Of a stretch of DNA of 43,473 nucleotides, positions 9,746 to 19,093 are shown piece by piece. The stretch is from Lactarius indigo. Taxonomy: Eukaryota; Basidiomycota; Agaricomycetes; Russulales; Russulaceae. Both the position numbers and the translations under genes were made by a program. Under the pieces are notes generated by a model, which saw only the letters and a program-made list of their open reading frames with translations, was not told the origin of the DNA and did not search any database. The stretch spans positions 1-43,473 of the forward strand of contig JAFKAC010000257.1 in NCBI GenBank assembly GCA_025766275.1. Reading direction: 5' to 3'. Position 1 is the first letter of the stretch; each line of letters opens with the position of its first letter.

Positions 9746-10517
9746 TGTAGCGGTATGACTTATCGCGACAACTAGACCAAGAGAAGGTAAGTGAACTGAA
9801 CTAGTAGCACACCCAAGCCTAGCGCGGAGACAAGTCACGCGCCGAACGTACAGTCACTGCGGAGAATATGCACACGTGAGGTCTTTATACAAGACCAAAG
9901 ACAAGGTGATCACACAGTGGCACGCTGAGTGGAGAACCAAGAGGACAAGTTAACATTGGAGAGGTAAGGGAAGTACAAGAGAATACGCACCTGAGTGGAG
10001 AACCAAGAGGACAAGTTGGTTCCACTCAGGACGCTACATGAGGGTTTATATATACTGCTGCGGCTGAGTTCGAATTACTACTAAACCTTATTACTAAAGG
10101 TATGTGTAATAGTAATGAGTCAGACGCTGACGCGTCGTGTCTAATAATAGCGTTATCTATTGTGCTGACTGATGCACAGTCATCAACGCTGACAGAACAA
10201 TGACGTGTCCTTATCTATGAGTCATAACCCTATAACAATGTAGTCTAGAACTATCTAGAACCTTCCCTGCTTATCGTCCAATGAGAAACTACTGTACTAA
10301 TAAGGAAGTGCCCTAAAGAGGTAACATCCGATAAGGAAGTTACTATCCCAGGGTCACGTGCTTGTGGGTGCACATGTTGGCATCACGTGACTAACCATTT
10401 TATCATATCTAATGATAAGGACTTGGATGTTTGAGCGCAACGTTAGAGTCTCATATCTCCACCAAATAAATCCGTAAAAATACAGAAAAATAAGGCGAAA
10501 ATAGAGCGTCCGTGACA
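9746..10517 (-). repeat. G2 5' LTR (772 bp), promoter-bearing
   Basis: This is the partner of 2505-3276 with no mismatch seen. The TATA-like box (TATATATAAA on the minus strand) is at 10045-10054 and the likely RNA start is near 10017. The R-U5 part contains one upstream ATG (9956-9954), which opens a short reading frame of about 22 codons. Confidence 0.95.
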
Positions 10518-10522
10518 GTTTG
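10518..10522. repeat. Target-site duplication GTTTG, right copy, of G2
   Basis: Identical to 2500-2504; G1 pol sequence (AAGTCGATCGCGTG) continues directly after it. Confidence 0.95.
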
Positions 10523-11238
10523 AAGTCGATCGCGTGATCCCACGGCCTTGCCGGGGGAAAGCGGTGTGAGGCTTGTTCGTTAAAAAGTTTACTGAACATT
10601 GCGTATTCCTGAGGGAGCACTGCTGCCGTTTGGTGTTGTTTCGCTTGTATGGCCAACTCTGTCGAGGTGGTGGCTTTTACGAACGTCTCCTCTTCTAGTT
10701 CCCGCACAATGTCCTCCTTCTCGGCCACAATGAGGGCTCGAATGGTCGTTGTTGATAGCAACGCTTTGGTAGTTGCTAATATTACCGGCTGCATATCGGG
10801 GTGTATGGTGACAGTGGCCCAGCTGATGGTTGGTTCAAATGCGCTTAGCCATGGATAGCCCAGCACCATGTCCTCGCTTCCTAGGTCGGTGATCAGGAAG
10901 GTCATTTGCTTTATCTGTCCCCGTGTTTTCACTTCTAGGTTAACATAATGAGTGATTAACCCAGCTTTGTTTTCCGTGTTGTCTATATTCCATATCTTGC
11001 GAGGCGTGTTTAGTGACTGTGTTTGGATACCAGCTCGTTTTGCTAGACTGGGTCGGATGAAGTTGTCGGTCGCGCCGGAGTCGACCAACGCGTTTGTTTC
11101 AGTCGTTTGGTAATTCGTACGGACAGTTACTGGAATTCTCATAGATCGATAGCGCGTTGTCACAATTACAGAATTACATTGAAGAGCCCTCACCCAGACT
11201 GACGGGTTCAGGCGTCCCGAAAACCCTCTTTTCCCCAT
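10518..11238 (-). pseudogene. pol: G1-A pol N-terminal part (protease and start of RT)
   Basis: The frame starts at an ATG at 11238 (MGKRGFSG) and is open upstream to 11265, overlapping gag in the -1 frame. It encodes a retroviral-type aspartic protease with ALVDSGATDNFI, a flap/core region ending in DMVLGYPWL, and a linker up to the start of RT (RPWDHAIDF). At 10518 the G2 LTR interrupts the gene; the rest continues at 2504-1. Compared with copy B, which has a stop in the protease, the codons here are intact. Confidence 0.88.
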
Positions 11239-11265
11239 AGATCTTGAAGTATGAGATCTTTTACT
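11208..11265 (-). promoter_or_regulatory. G1 gag/pol overlap with two -1 slippery heptamers
   Basis: Pol opens after a TGA at 11268-11266 and gag stops at TGA 11210-11208, a 58-nt overlap in a -1 relation. In the gag frame the overlap reads TGG-GGA-AAA-GAG-GGT-TTT-CGG. It therefore contains G-GGA-AAA and G-GGT-TTT, both matching the X-XXY-YYZ consensus. In copy B the first is altered (GGGGGAAAG) and the second is kept. Programmed -1 frameshifting into Pol is the natural reading. Confidence 0.75.
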
Positions 11266-12752
11266 TCATCCGTACTGTTGGCTACTTGTGTAAGCCACTC
11301 TTTGGCCTGTTCTCCTGCTGTCCTTGTGCTTGCAGCGTTGATTTGGGGTGCGGGCGTCGCGCTTGGCGCCGGCGACATGTACCCGGGTAGTGACGGCGCG
11401 TACTGTGATGGCGCGTACTGTGAAACGGGTCCCGGAGGATATCCCGTAGTTTCGATCATGCGACTGCTGGATGGAGCAGCCTGCCATTGTTGCTGTGTGC
11501 GCGGATGCGGACAGTTTCGTGAGAGGTGGCCGGGAGCGTGACAGTTATAGCAAAGGACGTTCCTTAAGTCTCTCCGGGATCCTCCTCTCCCTCGTCCTCG
11601 GGCCCCCGGTCCTCCCCTTGGTGGGAATGGTGGCGTAGGCCAGTCGCGGTGTGGTAGTTTGTTGAAGTCGATGTCTTCGGATCCCGTGAGCCTTACCTTG
11701 GCACGGTCAGCTGAGGTGTCCATCGCCCATGGGTTAGTTTGTGGCAGGTTTTGCGGGAGCGTCCATCCCGCGTTGCCGCCTTGCTTTTTTGGTTGTGTCG
11801 TCGTATTCTTGTGCTCATTGAGTCGCGCTTTGAGGTGTATATAGTTCTTCTGTCGTTTGAGGACGGCTCTTTTCCAGTCGTCGAACGTGACGGGGTCGTC
11901 GAACTGGAATGCGTTCTTGAACAGTTCCTTGGGTAAACCCGACGTGAAGAGGTCGATGGTTTGGGGTTCGTTGAGGCGATAGTGAGCTTTCCGTGCAAGC
12001 TGTTCAAAGTCATTGACGTACTTGTCAATATCTTCTCCTGCCATTTTGAAACCCTTTCGTAGTATGGCTTGGGCTTGCTCTCTTTCTAGCGTGTTTTCGA
12101 ACCTCTGGCTGAATCCATCGGCCACGGCGTTCCATAGGTCGCGAGTATAGGGACTGATCCCTCGTTGTATTTGCCTGTTGAGCCAGTTCAGGAAGGATAG
12201 GACCCATTCGCTGACTGCTCCGCCTTTGATGTAGGAAAGAAACAGGAGGCATCTCCTGTAGTCGTTGCGCATGATAGGGGCATCTAGATTCATGCCCCAG
12301 TAAACGTGCCACTGCGTCAAAAATTGGTCTACTTTGAGTCTGTCTCCGTCAAAGATGGAAGGTGGCTCGCCGGTTAATTTTTCATTGTGGTGTCCTCCTC
12401 CTCCGGCATCTCCACCTCCTCCGCCACCGCCTCCTCCACCTCCTGGTGGTCCCACGGGTGGCATTCTTGGTGGTTCGGTCCTTCGTAGGTCGAATGGGAT
12501 GCCCCCCCCTGGTGGCGGTGGCGGGTCCCCGTTCGGCCCTCCCACCCCTGGTGGGAGGTCTAATGTGGGTTGTCGTCCGGACGGGGGATCTCCTCGATCC
12601 GACCCTATTGCTCGAAAGATGGCTATGTCGTCTGCGGTCATTCGTACGCCGGTTTCGGGGTTAATGGGCATGAGGATTTCTCGTGCTTCTTCTCGTATTG
12701 CGCGTGCTTCTTCAATAGCGACTTCTTCCATTGCTCTCGTTATCGTTGCCAT
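11208..12752 (-). CDS. gag: G1-A Gag, main part from first ATG
   Basis: The ATG at 12752 (MATITRAMEE, context CCATTATGG with A at -3 and G at +4) gives 514 aa. There is a charged N-terminal helix (VAIEEARAIREEAREIL), then a Pro/Gly-rich tract with PPPPPGGG and an eleven-glycine run. A retrotransposon Gag capsid domain follows (VDQFLTQWHVYWGM to LARKAHYRL), then an RG-rich stretch (GARGRGRGGSRRD), one CCHC zinc knuckle (CYNCHAPGHLSRNC) and a Pro/Ser/Tyr-rich tail with a repeated SQYAP. The frame continues upstream without an ATG (IHIRSPAI), through the Copia insertion site to the PBS, so a longer Gag is possible. The Copia element separates that extension from this part. Confidence 0.85.
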   Translation of the reverse strand: MATITRAMEEVAIEEARAIREEAREILMPINPETGVRMTADDIAIFRAIGSDRGDPPSGRQPTLDLPPGVGGPNGDPPPPPGGGIPFDLRRTEPPRMPPVGPPGGGGGGGGGGGDAGGGGHHNEKLTGEPPSIFDGDRLKVDQFLTQWHVYWGMNLDAPIMRNDYRRCLLFLSYIKGGAVSEWVLSFLNWLNRQIQRGISPYTRDLWNAVADGFSQRFENTLEREQAQAILRKGFKMAGEDIDKYVNDFEQLARKAHYRLNEPQTIDLFTSGLPKELFKNAFQFDDPVTFDDWKRAVLKRQKNYIHLKARLNEHKNTTTQPKKQGGNAGWTLPQNLPQTNPWAMDTSADRAKVRLTGSEDIDFNKLPHRDWPTPPFPPRGGPGARGRGRGGSRRDLRNVLCYNCHAPGHLSRNCPHPRTQQQWQAAPSSSRMIETTGYPPGPVSQYAPSQYAPSLPGYMSPAPSATPAPQINAASTRTAGEQAKEWLTQVANSTDEVKDLILQDLWGKEGFRDA

Positions 12753-12787
12753 AATGGCTGGTGATCGGATGTGAATTGGTTCTGGTT

Positions 12788-12792
12788 CTGTA
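12788..12792. repeat. Target-site duplication CTGTA, left copy, of Copia
   Basis: CTGTA is repeated at 19632-19636. The uninterrupted G1-B sequence near 40540-40552 has it once (GGTTCTGTAATGTGCG). Confidence 0.95.
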
Positions 12793-13330
12793 TGTTGAGA
12801 CGCGACTGTTAAAGTCACATGTCTCGTGGGATCTGATTGAGTCAGCCCACATACTAAACACGGTATCTGTCCCTTATGGACTTATGGACACTCCGGACTC
12901 ATACGGACCGCTTTTGTTTATCTTTATTGTTAGATCCATATATGGTTCTTATTGTTCTTTCTATAGTTAAGATACCGGTATTGTCTGCTTTAGGCAGCTA
13001 TTGTTCTCTGCCATCCAATGGCATTTCTCCCTCTGGCGCACAGACCACCTGTATTGTGTTTGGGTCACCAGTGCGCACAGACCATTATTAGCTAAGCGTC
13101 CTGTATATAAGGACTGCTGTTTTCGCCTCTACACTTCAGAGTTCCCTTCACCTCTGAAGTGTAAGTTCCTCTTTACCTCTCTTATTACCTTTACTCATAG
13201 GCGTTGCTTCTTTATAGTAACTTGTCCTACTAGGTATGCAGTTGTAATAGAGTTCCCTTCACCTCTGAAGTTAACTTGTCCTACTAGCTGTTCAAGCTTA
13301 TTTCTTGCTTGTTAGTTCTGCGCTTCAACA
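12793..13330 (+). repeat. Copia 5' LTR (538 bp)
   Basis: It begins TGTTGAG and ends CTTCAACA, and is a near-identical copy of 19094-19631. It has a TATA box in CTGTATATAAGG at about 13102-13113, followed by the R-U5 part, which repeats the motif GAGTTCCCTTCACCTCTGAAG. Confidence 0.95.
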
Positions 13331-13342
13331 GGTTATGGGCCC
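13331..13342 (+). other. Copia PBS, matching the anticodon arm of initiator tRNA-Met
   Basis: The sequence immediately after the LTR is GGTTATGGGCCC. Its complement GGGCCCATAACC has the form of the anticodon stem-loop of eukaryotic initiator tRNA-Met (CAU anticodon flanked by a G/C stem). Half-tRNA priming of this type is established for Copia-like elements. The tRNA of this species was not available for comparison. Confidence 0.7.
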
Positions 13343-14339
13343 TGACGCCTAATAACTAACTTGCTTTATCAGATCTACTTGTGTCATCTTGCTCTCTCAG
13401 CCGACCACACATTTTTTTGTCGTCACCCACACTTTCAGTGAGCATCCTCTATCCTCTTTCGACACACCCTTCTTTTCTTGTCCACCATGACTCCGGTCAT
13501 GTGCCATTTTGGCTAGCCTCCTAAGGAGGTTCTCATGAGAGGTCCTACATAACCTCAAATTCCTCTGTGCGCACTACTATATCTTCATTACCCAGTTTTC
13601 GTCTGGAAGTGCTTTCATAGGCCAATAGGGGAAGACCCTTGTGGCTATAGGCCTCTCTAATGGTTGGGTGATACTCGGTTAATACCTGGGTCACTTTAAG
13701 GGGTGTGAAGGCCTGGTTAATAGTCAAACCCAGAAGTCCTTCCCTCTGATACAACTAGGAGATGCTACTTAGTACTATACATAGTAGCTATGACTAGACC
13801 TCTGCTAGGAGAAGTATTCGCTCCCTTTGTGCAGGATTCGCTGCATAGCATGTATCACTAGTCTAGTTACTTAGTACCAAGACCCTTAATGGTCTGTTCT
13901 AGAGACTCCACAGACGGAAGATTCAGTTGTTATGGGAGTTGATCCCTATCACTGTCTCTTGAACTCGCTGTTGGCTCCTCTCTAGGGTACTACCCTTTAC
14001 TATAAATCCTTAGTAGCCCCAGCATCAAGGCTGTAAGGCTGAGGGATACAGAGACTTAGTAGTCCTTCGCCGGACCAAAAGCTCCTATTCCGTCGAAAGC
14101 CAACAAAGCTGTTGCATGACTATTACCCATAGTAACATTTGGGCCTTGTGGATCTTAGTATAAGGCAGCCATCAGTACAATGATTCCACTTTTTAATTAT
14201 ATCCAAGTCGCACATACTTGAGGCATGACACCATATGTGTTATGGAGTATAGCGCTCCTATGGCTGGACATCTATCTTCTCTACCAAGATCTGAGCTGGT
14301 TCTGACTGCTCCTCGGAACCAGATACACAAACATCTCAA
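13343..14339 (+). other. Copia leader, about 1 kb
   Basis: This stretch lies between the PBS and the gag-pol ATG. I found no supportable gene; reading frames are short and several ATGs occur upstream of the gag-pol start. It may hold packaging or translation signals, but none is recognisable. Confidence 0.5.
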
Positions 14340-17300
14340 ATGTCTTTCCATCTCGTCTTCCCTCCGTCCGTCACCCTCGCCAAGTTGGATGGCACCAACT
14401 GGCAGACTTGGTCTGCCACCTTCACCTCCCTCATGCTGATGAATGGGTGCAGCAGGCACCTTACACACGGTGCTCCTGCTTCAGTGCCCCAACATCCCCC
14501 TCTCGCAGCAGGAGCTGTGGGGCCCACTGGCCCTACAGATGAGGGACTCGCCATCCTTGCCCTCTGGGCAAAACAAGAGGAGGTCATCACTGGCCTCCTA
14601 TTTTTATCAGTGACAACGGAGGTCCTATCTGGTATTCACTCCTCCCACATCTTCCCAACTGTCCATGACAAGTTTGTGGAGTTGGAGAACCTCTATGGTC
14701 AGGTTGGCTCTATGGCCACCTTTAATATTTGGGTGGGCTTGGCAAACACCAAGCTTCAGGAAGGTAGCCCCTTCCTACCTCAGCTCCAAAAAATGCTGGA
14801 CCTAAGGAACACCCTGGTGGAGCAAGGGATGCCCGTCTCGGACATGCAAATGTCCTTCATTCTTCTAGACGCGCTCCCCCCATCTTACAGCACCATAGCT
14901 GGCACCATCCTGGCCTCTGGCCCCCCCTCTAACCTCCAACCTCAGGACCTCATCAACAGGTTCATCAATGAGGAATCTCGTCTCGCCGGTCCCGTGGCGT
15001 CCTACAACAAGGTCGCCCCCGTTAAAAAATCTTCGGCCCCTCACGCTCATGAGGCGCGGCCATCGGGCAGCTCTGTGTCTTCGGACATAATCTGCCATTA
15101 CTGCAAAAAGCCTGGCCATAAAAAGCCAGAATGTTACAAACTCAAACGGGACCAGGAGAATGCTAAGAAGGGGAAGGCAGGACAGCGGGCAAAGGCCGCC
15201 CAGAATACCGCAGTAGAGGTGCCGGACTCACTTCCGGCAAACAGGTTAAATAGCATACCTGTACCAAAGAGCCGACTATTTACTATAGTCAATGGCTCCG
15301 GCAAAATAGAGGAGGTACATGAAGTACCTCAGGTTTCCCTTTACACGATGGGTACACACAGTACCCAGATTGCATCAAAATGGATGATGGACAGTGGGGC
15401 ATCAGCACACTTTACCCCTCACATAGAAGACTACGACACCTACACCCCTCACAAAGGTGTTGAAGTACTTCTAGGAGATAACTCCTTGCTAAGGAGTGTT
15501 GGTACTGGAACGGTAACAATCCATACCAACTTTGGGTATGACCTAAAAATCTCCAATGTGCTGCACCTACCTAATACGCATTCGCGTATACTGTCCACCC
15601 CTGCCCTAACAGCTAAGGGGGCCATAGTAAGTTTTGATGCCACTACCTTTGCTATAAGGTATGATGGGAAAACCATTGCAGAAGGACACAAGGCTTCAGG
15701 CCTATATTGGCTTGATGGGCACCATAAAGTAAATGCCCAAGCAACTGCATCTGCTAGCCTTGATGTCTGGCATCAGCGCATGGGACATATGTCCAAAGAA
15801 GCGCTCCAAAGATATGCTCCGAAGTCCGTAAAAGGACTTAACATAGATGAATCCCCTGAGGAAGAAGGTCCCTGTCATGGGTGTGAACTTGGCAAATCCA
15901 CCCGCAAACCTTTTCCTCCTTCCCAGAAGCGTGCACAAGAATCCCTTGAACTTGTGCACAGTGACCTTGTTGGCCCACTACAGAGTAACTCTATCCAGGG
16001 CAACAAATACTTTGCCACCTTCATCGATGACTTCTCAAAAGCTGCAGTTGTCATCCCTATGAAGTCTAAAGACGAGTTTACGGGTGCCTTCCTACACTAC
16101 AAGGCATGGGCTGAAAAACAACAAAATAAGCCCATTAAAACCCTGCACTCAGATCGTGGTGGCGAGTATGTCAACAATGTCCTTAAAGACATTCTTCTGG
16201 AGGAAGGGATTGAGCATATGCTTACGATGCCTTATTCTCCACAACAGAACGGGAGAGCCGAGCGGTTTAACCGCACTATCATGGAAAAAGGCACCAGCAT
16301 GCTTCATCATGCAGGTCTTAGCCTCGGCTTTTGGGAACAAGCAGTTCAAACTGCAGTGCACATCTATAATCGCACTCCCACCCGTTCTAATGAATGGAAA
16401 ACTCCGCTGGAGCTCTGGGATGGTACAGTCCCAGATGTCTCTTACCTTAGAGTATTTGGCTGCAAAGCCTACTATCATGTACCAGAACACAACCGGCGCA
16501 AATTAGATCCTAAATCAAAGGAAGCCGTGTTTGTGGGCTATGAACCCAATTCAAAGGGTTACAAACTCTGGGATAGACATAGCCGGTGCTTCGTCTCTTC
16601 ACGAGATGTTACATTTGACGAAGCTACCTTCCCATCCCTGAGTGACCTGACTAGTCACTCCAACCAACCAATCACTTCTCCCGTGTCCGGCGAACCTGCT
16701 AAAGGAGCTGCTGTTGCCGGTGAGATATTCTTTGTAGTGCCTAGTCAGCCTACGCCAGCTGTTGCCCCTGCGGCACCTCAGACACCAGTCTTTGTCTTAC
16801 CACCTGTCCAGGTGCCCGCAGTACCAATACAACAGCCTAGCACACCCCCCAACACTTCTCCAAACCCCGCAGACCAGACAATATATCACACTCCTCCATC
16901 CCAAGCACCTGCTCCCACCACCCCAAGGCGCCCTCGCACTCGCTCGCAAGGGAGACCGCCTGTAGTAACTGCCCCAATCCCTGCCCCTAACTTCAATAGG
17001 GACATCTCTCCTCCTAGGGAAACACCTAGATCTCCGAGGAATGGGCTAGTTACTTCACCCCCTCGCCCAAGGCGTGGGACCAGGGTACGATTCACAAATC
17101 CTCGCTATTACACAGAGGAGAACGATGAATTTGTGCCTGGGAGTAGCAGACTGGGTATGATGGACTTGCTAAATGCTGCCGAGGTTCCTGGCTACAAGGA
17201 CCCGCAGACATTTAAGCAGGCTATGGAGTCTGACCAAGCTGTCGATTGGCTTGAAGCGTGCCAGTATGAACTGGACGCTCTCGACAAGCTTGATGTCTGG

Positions 17301-18743
17301 AGGCTTGAACCCCTTCCTGAAGGAAGGAAGGTGGTTAAGTGTAAATGGGTATTTAAGAAGAAAGCAGATGGACGCTTTCGTGCTAGGCTAGTGGCAAAAG
17401 GGTTCACCCAACTAGAGGGGGTGGACTTTGACGAAACTTTCTCTCCAGTTGCCCGCTTTGAGTCCTTGCGACTCCTTCTCGCGTTGGCTACGCTTGAAGA
17501 CTGGCATATTCACCAGATGGATGTCAAGTCGGCATTCCTTCATGGGGAACTGGAGGAAGAAATTTACATGGAGCAACCAGTCGGTTTCGTCACAGCTGGC
17601 TCCGAGCACCTTGTGTGCTGGCTACAGAAGGCCCTCTATGGCCTGAAACAAGCTTCCCGCGCATGGAATGTGCAGTTCCATGGGGTCCTAGTCGACCTAG
17701 GCTTCACACGGACGTACTCTGATGCAGGAGTATACGTGTATCATCTTCAAGAGGGGGGTGATACACTTTTCGTGATCTTATATGTAGATGACATCACTAT
17801 ACTCGGAAGTTCCTTATCAAAGATCAATGATCTGAAGGCTTCTCTATCTAGCCGATATGAGATGACCGATCTGGGAGAAATTCAATCTTATCTCGGTGTT
17901 AACATCACCAGAGATCGTGCTAATCGCACCATGGAGATCAACCAGTCAGATTACATCCGCGATGTAGTGGAACGCTTTGGAATGTCTGATTCCAATCCAG
18001 TATATACCCCTCTTCCCTCTGGCGCCGAGGCACACTTGATCAAGTACACAGATCAGGCCTCTACTTCTGAAATTAAGAAGTATCAACAGATTATCGGGTC
18101 TCTGCTATATGCGCAGATTGGAAGCAGACCTGATATTTCCTTCGCTGTTGCGCGCCTTAGCCAATTTGCTTCCAACCCCTCACCTCAGCATTTACGCCTA
18201 GCCAAGTATGTCCTAGCCTATCTGAATAGCACCAAGGACTACTCACTACGCTATGCTGGAGGGAATGGCAATGGTGGTGAAGGCCTTCATGGCTACTGCG
18301 ACGCTTCCTGGGGAGATCAGGAAGAAAAGCACTCCACCTCAGGTTTTGTCTACCTGCTTGCAAATGGAGCCATCTCTTGGTGTACCAGAAAGCAAAAGAC
18401 AATTGCGCAGTCTACCACTGAGGCAGAATACATGAGCCTCTCAGACGCCTCCAATCAGGCTCAGTGGTATGCCACCTTCCTTGGAGAACTGGGGTATGAG
18501 GTATCCTCCCCCATTCCACTGCACTGTGACAATAAGGGTGCTGTGGACTTAGCTCTCAACCCTGTCACTGGGAGACGCTCCAAACACATCCTGATCAAGC
18601 ACCATGTAGTCAGGGAATACGTAGAAAACAAGGTTATACACCTGATACGTACACCCACAGGGGAAATGGTTGCAGATGGACTCACTAAGTCACTGCCCAG
18701 AGAACCCTTTGAAAAAATGGTTGCTGATCTAGGAATAGTGTAA
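14340..18743 (+). CDS. gag-pol: Copia Gag-Pol polyprotein
   Basis: This is a single 1467-aa ORF starting MSFHLVFPP. Gag occupies roughly 1-250 (UBN2-like region, YGQVGSMATFNIW, then LINRFINEESRL), with a CCHC zinc knuckle at about 251-264 (CHYCKKPGHKKPEC). The aspartic protease has MMDSGASAHF near 350. A GAG-pre-integrase region follows (VWHQRMGHMSKEAL and CHGCELGK). The integrase core has HSDLVGPL (about 540), HSDRGGEYV (about 603) and QNGRAERFNR (about 636). A Pro-rich linker covers about 790-940. RT has KARLVAKG-like FRARLVAKGFTQ and YVDD at 1148-1151. RNase H has CDASWGDQ near 1319 and QSTTEAEYMSL. All catalytic motifs are present and no stop interrupts the frame, so the enzymes may be functional. 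Gag and Pol are fused in one frame, so no frameshift site is needed. Confidence 0.97.
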   Translation: MSFHLVFPPSVTLAKLDGTNWQTWSATFTSLMLMNGCSRHLTHGAPASVPQHPPLAAGAVGPTGPTDEGLAILALWAKQEEVITGLLFLSVTTEVLSGIHSSHIFPTVHDKFVELENLYGQVGSMATFNIWVGLANTKLQEGSPFLPQLQKMLDLRNTLVEQGMPVSDMQMSFILLDALPPSYSTIAGTILASGPPSNLQPQDLINRFINEESRLAGPVASYNKVAPVKKSSAPHAHEARPSGSSVSSDIICHYCKKPGHKKPECYKLKRDQENAKKGKAGQRAKAAQNTAVEVPDSLPANRLNSIPVPKSRLFTIVNGSGKIEEVHEVPQVSLYTMGTHSTQIASKWMMDSGASAHFTPHIEDYDTYTPHKGVEVLLGDNSLLRSVGTGTVTIHTNFGYDLKISNVLHLPNTHSRILSTPALTAKGAIVSFDATTFAIRYDGKTIAEGHKASGLYWLDGHHKVNAQATASASLDVWHQRMGHMSKEALQRYAPKSVKGLNIDESPEEEGPCHGCELGKSTRKPFPPSQKRAQESLELVHSDLVGPLQSNSIQGNKYFATFIDDFSKAAVVIPMKSKDEFTGAFLHYKAWAEKQQNKPIKTLHSDRGGEYVNNVLKDILLEEGIEHMLTMPYSPQQNGRAERFNRTIMEKGTSMLHHAGLSLGFWEQAVQTAVHIYNRTPTRSNEWKTPLELWDGTVPDVSYLRVFGCKAYYHVPEHNRRKLDPKSKEAVFVGYEPNSKGYKLWDRHSRCFVSSRDVTFDEATFPSLSDLTSHSNQPITSPVSGEPAKGAAVAGEIFFVVPSQPTPAVAPAAPQTPVFVLPPVQVPAVPIQQPSTPPNTSPNPADQTIYHTPPSQAPAPTTPRRPRTRSQGRPPVVTAPIPAPNFNRDISPPRETPRSPRNGLVTSPPRPRRGTRVRFTNPRYYTEENDEFVPGSSRLGMMDLLNAAEVPGYKDPQTFKQAMESDQAVDWLEACQYELDALDKLDVWRLEPLPEGRKVVKCKWVFKKKADGRFRARLVAKGFTQLEGVDFDETFSPVARFESLRLLLALATLEDWHIHQMDVKSAFLHGELEEEIYMEQPVGFVTAGSEHLVCWLQKALYGLKQASRAWNVQFHGVLVDLGFTRTYSDAGVYVYHLQEGGDTLFVILYVDDITILGSSLSKINDLKASLSSRYEMTDLGEIQSYLGVNITRDRANRTMEINQSDYIRDVVERFGMSDSNPVYTPLPSGAEAHLIKYTDQASTSEIKKYQQIIGSLLYAQIGSRPDISFAVARLSQFASNPSPQHLRLAKYVLAYLNSTKDYSLRYAGGNGNGGEGLHGYCDASWGDQEEKHSTSGFVYLLANGAISWCTRKQKTIAQSTTEAEYMSLSDASNQAQWYATFLGELGYEVSSPIPLHCDNKGAVDLALNPVTGRRSKHILIKHHVVREYVENKVIHLIRTPTGEMVADGLTKSLPREPFEKMVADLGIV

Positions 18744-19093
18744 GATGGGTTCTAGGACGTCGAACTATTGTGTATACTTGCAATAGACTTCCTAGTTTAA
18801 TAGCTAAGAAAAACCCTTCTTAAAGAACTGAAGAAGTTGGACCTGTTCCACTTTATCTCCCAGCTCATGGCTCTTCAAAAAGTAGTTCTTTAGAACTACA
18901 TTATCCTCATAGAGCAGTGCATGAAGACCTCCAAAAAGTTGTCCTTTATCAGGACTTCTGCCTACATAGATTCTTTCTAACCAGAGAATCAAAACATTCC
19001 TCATAGTAACAGTTAAAGCAATAAAGTGTCCTGCCAAGGCACTTTCACTCAATGCTTGCACCACTCTTGTGGACTGTCTCTATCATGGAGGGA
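18744..19093 (+). other. Copia 3' untranslated region and polypurine tract
   Basis: A 350-bp stretch between the ORF stop and the 3' LTR, with no gene. It ends ATGGAGGGA directly before the LTR, the likely plus-strand primer. Confidence 0.65.

Larger units (their letters stand above)
2505..10517 (-). mobile_element. Ty3/Gypsy chromovirus G2, complete and probably recent
   Basis: This 8013-bp element has two 772-bp LTRs (TGTAGC...GTGACA on the plus strand) with no difference seen on visual comparison. It has a perfect GTTTG target duplication, a PBS, a polypurine tract, a gag ORF and a 1223-aa intact pol ORF with protease, RT, RNase H, integrase and chromodomain. The order PR-RT-RH-IN defines Ty3/Gypsy, and the C-terminal chromodomain defines a chromovirus. 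The PBS type suggests the Tf1/sushi group. It inserted into the RT gene of G1 copy A. Identical LTRs and an open pol make this the element in the window most likely to have been active recently. Confidence 0.95.

Noticed and set aside
12334..12774. Plus-strand Pro-rich frame opposite G1 gag, also in copy B
   Set aside because: It is the complement of the Gly/Pro-coding tract of gag and has no independent support.
12876..13315. Short plus-strand frames repeated identically at 19177-19616
   Set aside because: They lie within the two Copia LTRs and repeat only because the LTRs do.
13545..13754. Minus-strand 69-codon frame in the Copia leader
   Set aside because: Short, antisense to the element, with no protein-like features.
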